The notes beneath the pieces are model-generated. The model was not told where the DNA came from and made no database searches. It saw only the letters and a program-made list of their open reading frames with translations. From NORP240 sp942492445 (lineage in GTDB: Bacteria > Pseudomonadota > Gammaproteobacteria > Pseudomonadales > Pseudohongiellaceae): a DNA stretch of 5,023 nt. Of this stretch, positions 1 to 5,023 are shown piece after piece (positions within the stretch are counted from its first letter, which is position 1; each line of letters begins with the position of its first letter). The DNA lies in NCBI GenBank assembly GCA_942492445.1, contig CALOEW010000059.1:1-5023 (forward strand), given 5' to 3'. A program made the position numbers and the translations under genes.

Positions 1-71
1 TACAAATTCAGTTGCAGGGCGAGCGTAGGCGTACGGGTCTGATCGCAGGACGAATGCCCTGGATTCAATAC

Positions 72-491
72 CTACTCTGTGAATGGGTTCAGCACACGCA
101 CACCTGTTTTAACGAAATCCTTGTGGTTACGTGTGACAACCGTCAATTCATAAATCAGCGCCGTTGCGGCAATTTGCTTATCCAAAGCATTTTCTGGATG
201 AGGAGCCCGAAGCCGTCCCCAAAGCTGTGCGATGTCCTGGTTGATATCGAGTATGTGATCCTGATATTCAGCCATTAAATTCTCCAGCCATTTCTCCAGT
301 TGGTTGGCCTGGCGCACATCTCCACGGTAACGGATCGATTCGACGCCGCGCCGCAATTCACCGACGGTGACAACCGATATGAATATCCGTGTCTCGTCCT
401 TGATGGCCTGCTTGAAGAACGCCCGTACCCCTGTATTCGCTTTTGACTTTTTGCGCGCCTCACTGATGACGTTAGTATCAACCAAATACAT
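72..491 (-). CDS. vapC: PIN-domain toxin, VapC/FitB type (ribonuclease)
   Basis: This is a complete 139-residue protein of the usual VapC length. It opens with MYLVDTNVISE, the signature of PIN-domain nucleases. The acidic metal-binding residues are visible: Asp5, Glu45 in the VGELRRGV segment, Asp104 in NALDKQIAATA, and the TRNHKDF motif around Asn122 and Asp125. PIN toxins of this family are Mg2+-dependent endoribonucleases that cut tRNA or rRNA and stop translation until bound by the antitoxin; that activity is family knowledge, not seen here. The ATG at 489-491 lies inside the last codons of the antitoxin gene (14-base overlap), so the two are translationally coupled. A weak GGA lies about 7 bases upstream of the start. 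The TNVISEARK opening and the RHH partner point to the FitB branch. The reading frame is intact and ends in TAG at 72-74. The 71 bases beyond it hold nothing I recognise. Confidence 0.95.
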   Translation of the reverse strand: MYLVDTNVISEARKKSKANTGVRAFFKQAIKDETRIFISVVTVGELRRGVESIRYRGDVRQANQLEKWLENLMAEYQDHILDINQDIAQLWGRLRAPHPENALDKQIAATALIYELTVVTRNHKDFVKTGVRVLNPFTE

Positions 492-714
492 GATCGTTTC
501 CGACCTCGTCCTCTACCCGCTCGAAATCCTCATCCTGCCCCACGTTGGGCATTGCTGCGAGTACTTCCGCGAAGCTCTTTCCCTTTGGCCGCAACAATAA
601 CGCTTCGAGTAAGGCGCGATGTTCGGCCTCGGCACTTCGGCCGTGCCGCGCTGCACGCTGTTTGAGTGCATCAACGATGCGTTGATCGAGGTTTCTGACC
701 ACGAGATTTGCCAT
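478..714 (-). CDS. vapB: FitA/VapB-type ribbon-helix-helix antitoxin
   Basis: This 78-residue protein starts MANLVVRNLD, where the LVVRNLD strand followed by two helices (about residues 12-42, including GRSAEAEHR) is the ribbon-helix-helix DNA-binding fold of FitA-like antitoxins. The acidic tail (about 60-78, DEDFERVEDE) is where such antitoxins wrap the PIN toxin and block its active site. I chose the ATG at 712-714 because a GGGG Shine-Dalgarno lies about 7 bases upstream and the RHH fold starts right after it. The same frame stays open to 810, but those extra 32 residues look like nothing, and the promoter at 753-781 would lie inside them. The gene ends in TGA 14 bases inside the toxin gene. 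The protein should neutralise the toxin and repress its own promoter with it, through the repeats at 745-795. Confidence 0.93.
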   Translation of the reverse strand: MANLVVRNLDQRIVDALKQRAARHGRSAEAEHRALLEALLLRPKGKSFAEVLAAMPNVGQDEDFERVEDEVGNDHVFG

Positions 715-744
715 AACAGCACCCCATCTGTTTCGGTAAAGAAG

Positions 745-795
745 TGATTGCAATGATAGCACTCCATCGGCAATAGTGCAATCATTGATAGCATT
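745..795. repeat. Candidate antitoxin operator: inverted and direct repeats over the promoter
   Basis: A perfect 8-base inverted repeat, TGATTGCA (745-752) and TGCAATCA (777-784), brackets the promoter with arms 32 bases apart, about three helical turns. The same arms also begin a direct repeat: CAATGATAGCA (751-761) and CATTGATAGCA (783-793) agree at 10 of 11 positions, again with a 32-base offset. A smaller inverted repeat, GCACT (759-763) and AGTGC (775-779), lies within. One copy covers the -10 and start site and the other reaches into the -35. FitAB-type complexes are known to bind inverted repeats in their own promoter, so this is the natural operator; binding itself is inferred. Confidence 0.65.
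753..781 (-). promoter_or_regulatory. sigma-70 promoter of the toxin-antitoxin operon
   Basis: Reading the minus strand, TTGCAC (776-781) is a -35 box, followed by a 17-base spacer and TATCAT (753-758) as the -10 box. Initiation would fall near 746, leaving a leader of about 32 bases before the antitoxin ATG, with a GGGG ribosome site in it. Spacing is ideal and both boxes match the consensus at four or five of six positions. The promoter is enclosed by repeat arms, as expected for an autorepressed toxin-antitoxin operon. Confidence 0.75.
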
Positions 796-860
796 CGTGG
801 AGGAGTACACTTCGCCTGGTAGAGTCGAGAGCTGGCCGTGTCGCTAACACCAGTGCTGCT

Positions 861-1480
861 CGGCATGAACGCCTGCTCCTGGTCGTCGATCCATTCTCTC
901 GGCGACGAAGCCGCCCGGTCGCACCGGGTGCTCGTGATCATGGATTGCTATTCGGCTTCACCGTCGGCTGTTTTTTGATCCACGCCGGATTCATGGATCG
1001 TGCTACCTTGTGTCAATTCTTCGACCATCGCCATCAAAAAACAATCAGGTTAAAGGTCAGATTCCAAAATATCTCAGCTCAGACAACGTTTACATCCGCC
1101 TTTATTCCTGCACCCACACGATGGCAATGTTTCCCTTTTTTAAAGCGGACATTCTGGACACGTATGATGAGATTAAGACCTTTTGTCGTATCACCTTTTC
1201 CCTTCCCCGTTCCGCATCCCTTTGTTGAGCGACTGATCGGGGGAACCATTCGGCGAAGAATACCTTGACCGCGTCTTCCCTTTTGAGAACGCGCAGGATC
1301 TGGAAAAGAAAACTCGTCGGGTTCCTACAGTATTACAACCATAGCCGTGTTCATCAGTCGCTGGATGGGAGCGCGCCTGCTGAAGTTAGTGGCGGACGTC
1401 AACCACTACCCGCAAAACTGAGCAACTGTTCGTGGATATCAGACTGCAACGGACTTTTTCAGACACCAGTTGCTGCGTGA
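861..1480 (+). pseudogene. Decayed DDE/rve integrase-core transposase remnant
   Basis: Fragments of one integrase-core transposase can be read left to right only by switching frame. They are roughly DEAARSHRVLVIMD (904-945), then FGFTV..GFMDRATLCQFF (about 948-1030), KNNQVKGQIPKYLSSDN (about 1040-1090) holding the second catalytic Asp, DTYDEIKTF, then HPFVERLIGGTIRR (about 1212-1256) holding the catalytic Glu. EYLDRVFPFENAQDLEKK (about 1258-1311) and FLQYYNHSRVHQSLDG onward, ending in PVAA, complete it; the TGA is at 1478-1480. At least five frame changes are needed, near 945, 1035, 1190, 1257 and 1312. The last two sit in A-rich runs. It therefore cannot make an active enzyme. The start is fuzzy: weak resemblance continues back to about 861 and I see no N-terminal domain or terminal inverted repeats. 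The family resembles widespread proteobacterial integrase-core transposases; I cannot name the IS. Confidence 0.8.
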
Positions 1481-1762
1481 ATTACGAATTCGCCTAGAAC
1501 GTGTCCGGCCGGTAAAACGCTGCAATGGTATCGGCCAACTCCGGACCTACAAGGACGACCAGCGAAGGGCAACTGTGCAGCATACCCGGACGTTCCCATT
1601 TTTCTGTGGTAATTCGTTTGCTGGCCAAAAAAGAGACTATTGTGCTCGCATGAAAATGGCCCAGAGGGGCCGTCGCTTTATGCCTTACTTGTCGGCTGCA
1701 ACATTAACGATAGTGTACGCACACCCCCATAAATGGAAGCTGTTTGCTGGAATACATTGAGC
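1481..1762. other. Gene-free stretch between transposase remnant and DUF1214 tail
   Basis: No reading frame here resembles a protein on either strand. The first 20 or so bases probably belong to the 3' flank of the transposase remnant. The only structure I can defend is the terminator-like hairpin at 1658-1671. No IS end or target duplication could be identified. Confidence 0.5.
1653..1671 (-). terminator. Terminator-like hairpin for leftward transcription
   Basis: On the minus strand GGCCC (1667-1671), a four-base loop CTCT and GGGCC (1658-1662) form a short all-GC stem, followed by ATTTTC. It lies about 90 bases beyond the stop of the DUF1214-type tail (1763) and about 185 bases beyond gltS, so it could end transcripts from either. 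The stem is only 5 pairs and the T-run only four, so it is a modest candidate. Confidence 0.4.
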
Positions 1763-1852
1763 TTACTTCACCAGTTCAATCTGCCCAGGCAAACACTTCC
1801 CGTCGTACCACGCTTCAGCCTGGCTGTAGAGTCGCATCAGGCAGAACCAGTC
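1763..1852 (-). pseudogene. C-terminal tail of a DUF1254/DUF1214-type protein
   Basis: About 30 codons read DWFCLMRLYSQAEAW followed by YDGKCLPGQIELVK and TAA (1763-1765). This matches the closing strands of DUF1214 domains as I remember them: an aromatic-rich strand, R-L-Y-(S/G)-P-x-E-A, then (F/Y)-D-x-x-W-x-P-x-I-E-x-V-K. Two expected residues are changed: Gln where Pro is usual in YSP, and Cys where Trp is usual. Nothing of the rest of the protein (normally several hundred residues) is present, because the gltS stop codon sits at 1855-1857, immediately upstream. The fragment is thus a truncated relic with no start. Function of the family is poorly known; many members are predicted to be exported. 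The identification rests on a short segment, so I am only moderately sure. Confidence 0.5.
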
Positions 1853-1854
1853 CC

Positions 1855-3072
1855 TTACAGCCCGACAAAGAAATTAATGATCAGTGCGTTCACGAGGTCG
1901 ACGAAAAAGCCGCATACCAGCGGCACGACAATAAAGGCACGGTGAGCGGCACCATACTGCTTCGCGACGGCTGTCATGTTGACGATGGCGGTTGCCGTGG
2001 ATCCCAGGGTGATACCCCCGAAGCCGGCACTGATAACCGTCGACTCGTAATCCCTGCCCATGAAGCGGAACACGACCAGTACGGTGAACAGGATGGAAAG
2101 CAGGATCTGACAAAACATAACGGTGCTCATGAATGTCATCAGCCCCTGCAGTTCCCATAGTTGCAGCCCCATCAGCGCCATGACCAGGAACATACCCAGG
2201 CTGATATCCGAGATCAGCGCGATGCCGAGCTTGGCCCCCTGGTAAAGCTCTTCCTTTTTCATGATCAGGTTGCGCAGGTTGCCGAGTACAATGCCGCCGA
2301 TGAGGCAGGACACGAACAGGGGCAGCTGCAGCCCGGCTGCCGCGATAGCCTGGTCGAGGTAATAGCCGAATATCATTGCAATGTTCAGCCACAGCCAGGC
2401 CCACAGAATGCCGTAGGAATCCACCGGGGTGGAGTGCTTCTTCTCGTGCTCCACACCGACATCCAGGCTGGTGTCGCCGCTGGGGGTAATCTTGTGCCGT
2501 GTGATCAGGAAACGGGCGATCGGGCCACCGATAACCGCCGCGGATATGAGGCCCACGGTATTCGCCGCTATACCCAGCTCCAGTGCATTGTCGATACCCA
2601 GCTCTTCAACGAACATTGGAGCCCAGGCTAGCGCCGTACCGACGCCGCCGGTCAGGGAGATCGAACCCACCATCAGACCGGCCACGGGTTCCATACCAAA
2701 AATCGTAGCCGCACCGATGCCGACGAGATTCTGGAGAAAGATGAACGCGGTCGCCAGAAGCAGCAGGATGGCGAGTGGCTTGCCGCCCGATATCAGTGTG
2801 CGGATATCGGCACGCAGGCCGATCGCTGCGAAGAAATACAGTAACAGCCAGTCCCTGATTTCCAGATCGAAAATGACTTTAAGATTGAAAAAGAAATAAC
2901 AGATCGCGACCAGTGCTGCGCAGAGAAAACCACCGATAACCGGCTCCGGTATGCTGTAACGGCGCAGGAGTTCGATCCTGCTGACCGCAGTCTTTCCGAG
3001 AAACAGAAGGACGATTGCAAAGGTAAATGAAACAAAGCCTTCAAACTCGTGGGTCGTTCAACAGATGGGCAT
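1855..3072 (-). CDS. gltS: Sodium/glutamate symporter GltS, in-frame TGA at codon 5
   Basis: The protein is about 400 residues, the length of E. coli GltS, an inner-membrane Na+-coupled L-glutamate importer (ESS family). Counting from the ATG at 3070-3072, the N-terminal signature YSIPEPVIGG is at 39-48. A first re-entrant loop, SLTGGVGTALAW, holds GGVG at 142-145. LPLFVSCLIGGIVLGN opens the second half, and the second loop, AGFGGITLGSTATA, is at about 349-362. VVPLVCGFFVDLVNALII closes it, with TAA at 1855-1857. Roughly ten membrane spans are evident. The frame is open from 3057 to the end, but codon 5 is TGA (3058-3060) and there is no ATG, GTG or TTG before the conserved region; the next ATG (2694) would remove the first third. 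The ATG at 3072 has GGAG five bases upstream, so it looks like the ancestral start. The gene may be a pseudogene, start at ACG (3057), or carry a sequence error. The 175 bases up to fadL hold only a weak TATTAT (3155-3160) with no good -35. Confidence 0.85.
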
Positions 3073-3077
3073 CATCA

Positions 3078-3081
3078 CTCC
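3078..3081 (-). promoter_or_regulatory. Shine-Dalgarno deciding the original gltS start
   Basis: GGAG on the minus strand lies 2 bases before one ATG (3073-3075) and 5 bases before a second ATG (3070-3072). The second spacing is normal. Both ATGs are in the gltS frame, which supports them as the ancestral start even though TGA follows four codons after the second ATG. Confidence 0.5.
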
Positions 3082-3247
3082 GGTGATAATTACTGTACTA
3101 CCGGGTACGGCCAGAACCTGTCATTCCCGGAATTACTGCGAAGGTCCCAGTCGCATAATAATATGGTCATTTACGGCTCAGGTAATAACGGCGGCCGACC
3201 AATGTCGCCAAAGCTACTTGAGATTGACTCAATACTGATCATAAAGA

Positions 3248-4558
3248 TCAGAAAACATAGCGCAGCGTACCGCCCAGGAACAGCGCCATGTTGGTATCGA
3301 ACTTGCCCTTGAAGCGTACCCCCTGGGCTGTCTGGTCAACCTTGCCTTCGCCGAAATAAATCAGCGTACTGCACCAAGCGCGAAATCCAGTTGCCTGCTC
3401 CCTTTCCAGGCGTAGGCGGCGGACAACTTGTACGTCTCGTCAAAGGGAGATCGATGGTACGGTCTTTATCGTCTCACCGGTGAACTGTCATAGGAAAACC
3501 CGACCGAATAGCCGTTGGTACTTTGTTGCTCCCATCGACAAATGCGACACCGGCACTCCAGGTATCCTTGAAATTGCGTTCCAGCACACCCACCGGGTTC
3601 AGCGCCCCGCCGGTAATCGCCAGCTGATTCTCGCTGAATGCCGACCAGTCCTCCCAGTCCGCGCTGAACAGCAGCCGCTTGCCCGGCGCAAATTCGTAGC
3701 GCAAGCCCGCCTTGAGCACCTGTGGGTTATCCCAGTCAATTTCGATGTCGTTGGCCGGGGGTGTCGGGAACGCCAGACTGCGAAAGTTGAGGTCGCCCTC
3801 CAGGTTGACATCCATTTCCGCACGGTAGACGACACCCAGCATGAGCTGATCCGACAGGTAGTATGTCAAACCCACAAACGGCTGATAACCCAGGTCAGTC
3901 ATATTATCGAACTTGACCTTGCCATCCGCCAGCGTACCCGGCCCCGGGACCAGTGCGCTCTGGTTAATGGCAATAGTCTCTTCGAACTTGGTATAGATGA
4001 TCGAAACGCCACCCCCCAGCGACAGGCGATCATTGACCTTGTAGGCGATGGATGGCGAACAGCCCATCGCGGCAAGCGATACTTCGGTGGCCCCGTATCG
4101 CCCGACGGGGAGATTATCACTGTAGTTCATCGCGCCGCCCGTGGGGCAACCAGCGCGAACCCCAGACGAACCCGGTCATTCAGCTTCTTGACCATAAAGA
4201 ACGCGGGAATCGCCGCTATATTGCCGGCATTGCCACCATCGCTGCCGCCGGCTTCGGCCACCGACGAGTCAAACTCGATTTTCGGCAGCAGCAGCTGCAG
4301 TCCGGCGAGCATTTCATCCTGCTTCAAACCCGTCATACCTGCCGGGTTGGTCCAGGATGAGTCAGCGGAAATTGTGTTGACGGTTTGCCACCCCGCTGTT
4401 CCCAGGCTGCAGGGTGTGCCCACTTCGGAGATATAGAAGCCGGTCACCGCCTGTGCGGACTGCGTCAGTAGCAGCGTGGCACAACCGGCAAATGCCCGAT
4501 GGCCTTCGTGTAGTTTGTGTGCAAGGTTTCTTTCTCCTGTCGGCCAATAGGCGACCAT
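3248..4558 (-). pseudogene. fadL: FadL-family outer-membrane transporter, multiple frameshifts
   Basis: FadL proteins are 14-stranded outer-membrane barrels that import long-chain fatty acids and other hydrophobic compounds. The N-terminal piece (4558 to about 4146) has a signal-like segment ending LLLTQSAQA, then GFYISEVGTP and the family NPA motif in SSWTNPAGMTGL. The middle piece (about 4135 to 3520) runs from MNY through RYGATEVSLAAMG and the repeated barrel strands to GVAFV. The last strands survive in four short pieces: NGYSVGFSYDSSPV (3516-3475), DDKDRTIDLP (3473-3444), DETYKLSAAYAWKG (from 3441) and a final piece from 3367 ending FLGGTLRYVF and TGA (3248-3250). A terminal Phe is typical of barrel proteins. 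Five frame changes are required, near 4145, 3520, 3474, 3442 and 3369, so no full barrel can be made. Joined, the pieces give a normal family length of about 430 residues. The first break looks like loss of one base in a C-run (4143-4146). Confidence 0.9.
4522..4538 (-). promoter_or_regulatory. Ribosome site and possible original TTG/ATG start of fadL
   Basis: AGGAG (4534-4538) stands 9 bases before TTG (4522-4524), a better-spaced start than the ATG at 4558, which has no visible ribosome site. From TTG the peptide begins LHTNYTKAIGHLPVV, a plausible signal-peptide n-region, but that frame stops and differs from the one encoding TLLLTQSAQA. Either there is another frameshift within the signal peptide or the upstream ATG frame is the true one. 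I cannot decide. Confidence 0.35.
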
Positions 4559-4605
4559 TAAGTTAATGATAGTGAACGTCCGTTGGTACTGAAAGCAGAC
4601 ATTCA

Positions 4606-4634
4606 GTTGTAGCCTGCGATCTGCACCCTATCAA
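4606..4634 (-). promoter_or_regulatory. Candidate sigma-70 promoter of the fadL remnant
   Basis: On the minus strand TTGATA (4629-4634) is a five-of-six -35 match, followed by a 17-base spacer and TACAAC (4606-4611), a four-of-six -10 match. Initiation would fall near 4599, about 75 bases before the AGGAG/TTG at 4522-4538. It lies between the stop of the upstream remnant (4693) and fadL, which fits a separate transcription unit. Confidence 0.45.
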
Positions 4635-4692
4635 CCTGCTTTAACGCCCTAGCCAAGCGGCGGCCATGAACTGCGCAGCCCGGCATTCAGTA

Positions 4693-4986
4693 TCAGTAAC
4701 TCTCCTCGATGGCTTTTAGTGCCCACGACGGAATATCACCGACGTTGTTTCATTCCCCGACCATGGTTGTTCCTGCTTCGCCATCGCGCGTCCCGCATCA
4801 AAGGCCGTATGCATCTGCTCCGGGTCAAACGCAAGGGGGTCGTGGCCGATATCCAGATCGTCGGGAATCGACACCACATTGAACTTGTATCCCAGGATAC
4901 TGAGCCCCGAAGTAGGACCGGTTCAAAGCTGTTTGCATGGATTGATCCATCATCACGCTGATTCTGGACATCCAGAAGGTAACCAG
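4693..4986 (-). pseudogene. C-terminal end of a frameshifted protein, possibly patatin-like hydrolase
   Basis: Three pieces in successive frames make one coherent C-terminus. They are FWMSRISVMMDQSM..RSYFGAQY (4986 to about 4897), then LGYKFNVVSIPDDLDIGHDP and AFDPEQMHTAFDAGRAMAKQ (4895 to about 4743), then GDIPSWALKAIEESY and TGA (4740-4693). The joins near 4896 and 4741 each need a one- or two-base shift, and a TAG at 4987-4989 closes the first frame upstream. The pattern of IPDD, a conserved FDP and FDAGRAMA resembles the last helix region of bacterial patatin-like phospholipases (a Phe followed by an A-G-R helix), and its place upstream of fadL would suit lipid hydrolysis. The catalytic part is outside the window, so the family assignment is a guess. 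That these bases are a decayed coding sequence is much firmer than the name. I see nothing readable between 4990 and 5023. Confidence 0.5.
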
Positions 4987-5023
4987 CTATCTATGATTAT
5001 CTAACCCGCATCTGCACTGGGCG

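Noticed and set aside
1..71. Possible integron attC site or IS end beside the toxin gene, suggested by an AGGGC/GCCCT imperfect repeat
   Set aside because: The core GTTRRRY and RYYYAAC boxes of attC are missing and the arms are too short to support an element end.
513..941. A 142-codon minus-strand frame spanning the toxin-antitoxin promoter
   Set aside because: It overlaps the antitoxin in another frame, crosses the promoter and the transposase remnant, and has no recognisable motif.
1470..1760. A 96-codon plus-strand frame after the transposase remnant
   Set aside because: It starts within the last codons of the transposase in another frame, has no ribosome site and shows no protein-like pattern.
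1744..2899. Overlapping plus-strand open frames opposite gltS
   Set aside because: They are antisense to a conserved membrane transporter; their sequences are low in hydrophobic order, have no ribosome sites and resemble no family.
3058..3063. Cys-TGA at the start of gltS as a selenocysteine or recoded codon
   Set aside because: No SECIS-like hairpin is evident just downstream, GltS is not a known selenoprotein, and TGA is used as a normal stop by other genes here.
3155..3184. Possible gltS promoter with TATTAT as -10
   Set aside because: No acceptable -35 is found at 16-18 bases; the AT-rich run alone is too weak to annotate.
3474..3483. Perfect 10-base palindrome TCACCGGTGA
   Set aside because: It falls inside the fadL coding remnant at a frameshift site and has no partner copies, so a chance palindrome is the simplest view.
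3480..4436. A 318-codon open frame on the plus strand opposite fadL
   Set aside because: It is the antisense of a clearly recognisable FadL sequence, has no domain-like features and is rich in Arg, Gln and His as expected of a shadow frame.
4719..4961. An 80-codon plus-strand frame
   Set aside because: It is antisense to the readable hydrolase-like C-terminus and is basic and featureless.

Overview
The window looks like a stretch of a Gammaproteobacterium, or at least a Pseudomonadota genome. The GltS and FadL homologues read like those of that group, the base composition is moderate, and gene ends and promoters are conventional. It is an accessory or decaying region. One small module is intact, one transporter is almost intact, and four other loci survive only as damaged copies or scraps.

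Layout from left to right. At 72-714, on the minus strand, is a complete FitAB/VapBC-type toxin-antitoxin operon. The antitoxin lies upstream and overlaps the PIN-domain toxin by 14 bases. A clear sigma-70 promoter sits inside a repeat array that is a good operator candidate (745-795). At about 861-1480, on the plus strand, is the wreck of a DDE/rve-type transposase, readable only by changing frame at least five times. At 1481-1762 there is no gene, only a terminator-like hairpin. At 1763-1852, on the minus strand, are the last 30 or so codons of a DUF1254/DUF1214-type protein, lying directly against the end of the next gene, which suggests an old deletion or recombination junction.

At 1855-3072, on the minus strand, is a full-length sodium/glutamate symporter gene (gltS). 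It is open for about 400 codons, but an in-frame TGA at codon 5 separates the only well-placed ATG and Shine-Dalgarno from the body. At 3248-4558, on the minus strand, is a FadL-family outer-membrane transporter broken by at least five frameshifts, most of them near its 3' end, with its promoter still visible at 4606-4634. At 4693-4986, on the minus strand, is the C-terminal end of another frameshifted protein. I suspect a hydrolase, perhaps patatin-like, but this is unsure.

How it fits together. The minus-strand genes from 4986 down to 1763 (hydrolase-like tail, FadL, GltS, DUF1214 tail) look like a former nutrient-uptake neighbourhood for long-chain lipids and glutamate that has lost function piecemeal. 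The adjacent transposase remnant is a possible cause of rearrangement. The toxin-antitoxin pair, with intact promoter, overlap and catalytic residues, is the only locus that appears fully functional. Because the damage is mostly single-base frameshifts, sequencing error is an alternative to real decay and should be excluded first. I found no convincing wholly new system. The most interesting points are the repeat-embedded toxin-antitoxin promoter, the codon-5 TGA in gltS and the gltS/DUF1214 junction.
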